64,000 nucleotides of DNA from an uncultured Prevotellaceae bacterium (GTDB taxonomy: Bacteria > Bacteroidota > Bacteroidia > Bacteroidales > Bacteroidaceae), in contig OMZE01000002.1 of the NCBI GenBank assembly GCA_900315455.1, positions 184,283 through 248,282 on the forward strand, written 5' to 3'. Each line of letters opens with the position of its first letter. Position 1 is the first letter of the stretch. A program made the position numbers and the translations under genes. Positions 63,257-64,000 of this stretch are shown here, piece by piece. The notes beneath the pieces were generated by a model that was not told where the DNA came from, did not search any database, and saw only the letters and a list, made by a program, of their open reading frames with translations.

Positions 63257-63904
63257 ATCAGTGTTTGTCAGTGCAAAAATATATCTTTTTTGTCAAATAC
63301 AAAAATAATTTGCCAAGAAAGATATAAATTGCTGCTATTTTTCATAAAGATGGGCGTATTCTGACTAAATCCAGCATCACAGAATGATTATCTCTATGTC
63401 AAACCATAGATTTAGGTACAAAAAGTCCATTTTTCACCCTATTTTAGAGCCATGCTGGGTAGTTAAACATCCTTAACCAAATCATAAACTTTGTTGCCCC
63501 TCCACCGCATCATAAATGTCAAAAAATCCAACAAGCGACAACAAAGAATCCATTATCGGGTAATAAAAATTTATACTTTGTATGAAAACAGGCGGCACCT
63601 CAGGAAAGAAAAACTTCGTTTTTACTTTCCATTCGGTTTGCACTGTTTTTGTACCGTATAAAATTGGGCATTTTCAATTACCATTGACTGTCAAGGACTT
63701 ACATAATTATAAAGGAGTTCCATATGAATGGACTTGGATTTCTCGGGAATGATAATGGTGTCGCGGAGGCATCGGGAATGCATTTCTTGAAAAAATGATC
63801 ATGGAGAACCGTCCTCGATGATCATCCCCGATGATCATAAGATGGCTCAAGACGTATCAGATTCCCCGTCCCCCTGATATTGATTCCCCGTCCCCCTGAT
63901 ATTG
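63257..63904. other. Gene-free 648-bp stretch with short repeats
   Basis: Its 5' part carries promoter-like elements for the AbiE pair. The 3' part holds CGATGATCAT at 63816-63825 and 63830-63839, and a 22-bp tandem pair at 63860-63903. No supported ORF exists. It ends at the stop codon of the next minus-strand gene. Confidence 0.6.
63860..63903. repeat. Two tandem copies of a 22-bp unit
   Basis: A 22-bp unit starting GATTCCCCGTCCCCCTGATA is present exactly twice, 63860-63881 and 63882-63903, adjacent to the end of a minus-strand gene. Confidence 0.9.
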
Positions 63905-64000
63905 TCATTTCTTCTTTATCGTAAACTCTACTTTCTGGATACCCCGCTTATAAACATTGGCGAGGATTAGGTTGTAGTGCAGCGTCTCACCCTGTTTCAA
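63905..64000 (-). CDS. 3' end of a hypothetical gene, cut by the window edge
   Basis: The minus-strand frame enters from the right edge and reads LKQGETLHYNLILANVYKRG and IQKVEFTIKKK before TGA at 63905-63907. The amphipathic beta pattern suggests the end of a beta-sandwich domain. No family can be named from 31 residues. Confidence 0.6.
   Translation of the reverse strand: MKQGETLHYNLILANVYKRGIQKVEFTIKKK

Overview
This 64 kb window comes from a Bacteroidota chromosome, most likely a gut or oral Prevotellaceae (Prevotella/Segatella-like) organism. The signs are a SusC/SusD pair, a hybrid two-component regulator, a xylanase with a C-terminal secretion tail of the type IX kind, many lipoproteins and signal peptides, poor Shine-Dalgarno sequences, and repeated TAnnTTTG promoter elements (the Bacteroidota -7 box). 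No rRNA, tRNA or CRISPR array was recognised. Species-level naming is inference.

Layout: (1) 1-8003 is a defence island. It holds the 3' end of a type III restriction-modification methyltransferase (mod), a PHP-ATPase of the TrlF/Ppl kind, an AlbA_2/Schlafen-type ATP-binding regulator and the type III restriction subunit (res). Two extra genes therefore sit between mod and res, and a scar made of fused res-like and mod-like pieces lies between them. (2) 8045-15081 is a decaying accessory stretch. It holds a 2H phosphoesterase and a kptA (tRNA 2'-phosphotransferase) pseudogene split by a 196-bp element with inverted ends. It also holds a thioesterase, the 17-codon stump of a short-chain dehydrogenase, a lipoprotein, a DIP1984-family gene, tcdA, and three clusters of palindromic repeats. 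(3) 15082-21587 carries a queuosine-precursor transporter and then a run of minus-strand genes: hydrolase, RibD-like reductase, AraC regulator, DUF2284, PLD and GNAT. (4) 21714-26478 is an ECF sigma factor with a probable membrane anti-sigma partner and four downstream envelope genes, ending in a TlpA-like thioredoxin. (5) 26575-32109 carries secreted proteins: SGNH hydrolase, DUF362, gluconolactonase-like and YARHG.

(6) 32138-46729 is a polysaccharide utilization locus: DUF2264, GH105, SusD, SusC and a double GH43 enzyme on the minus strand, with a divergent hybrid two-component sensor/regulator. The enzymes fit pectin or arabinan-decorated glycans (inference). A bile-acid/sodium symporter-like gene and a GH10 xylanase follow, converging on a bidirectional terminator-like hairpin. 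(7) 50578-60274 has an alpha/beta hydrolase, a frameshifted remnant, and an export operon (TolC, HlyD, two ABC-2 permeases, no ATPase) followed by a SpoIIE-type phosphatase and a lipoprotein. (8) 60294-64000 has an MBL-fold hydrolase, an AbiE-like toxin-antitoxin pair, a 650-bp gene-free stretch with short repeats, and the 3' end of a minus-strand gene.

The most unusual content is the nested defence cassette with its recombination scar, the interrupted RNA-repair gene, and the mosaic palindromic repeat arrays at 10, 12.4 and 14.9 kb.
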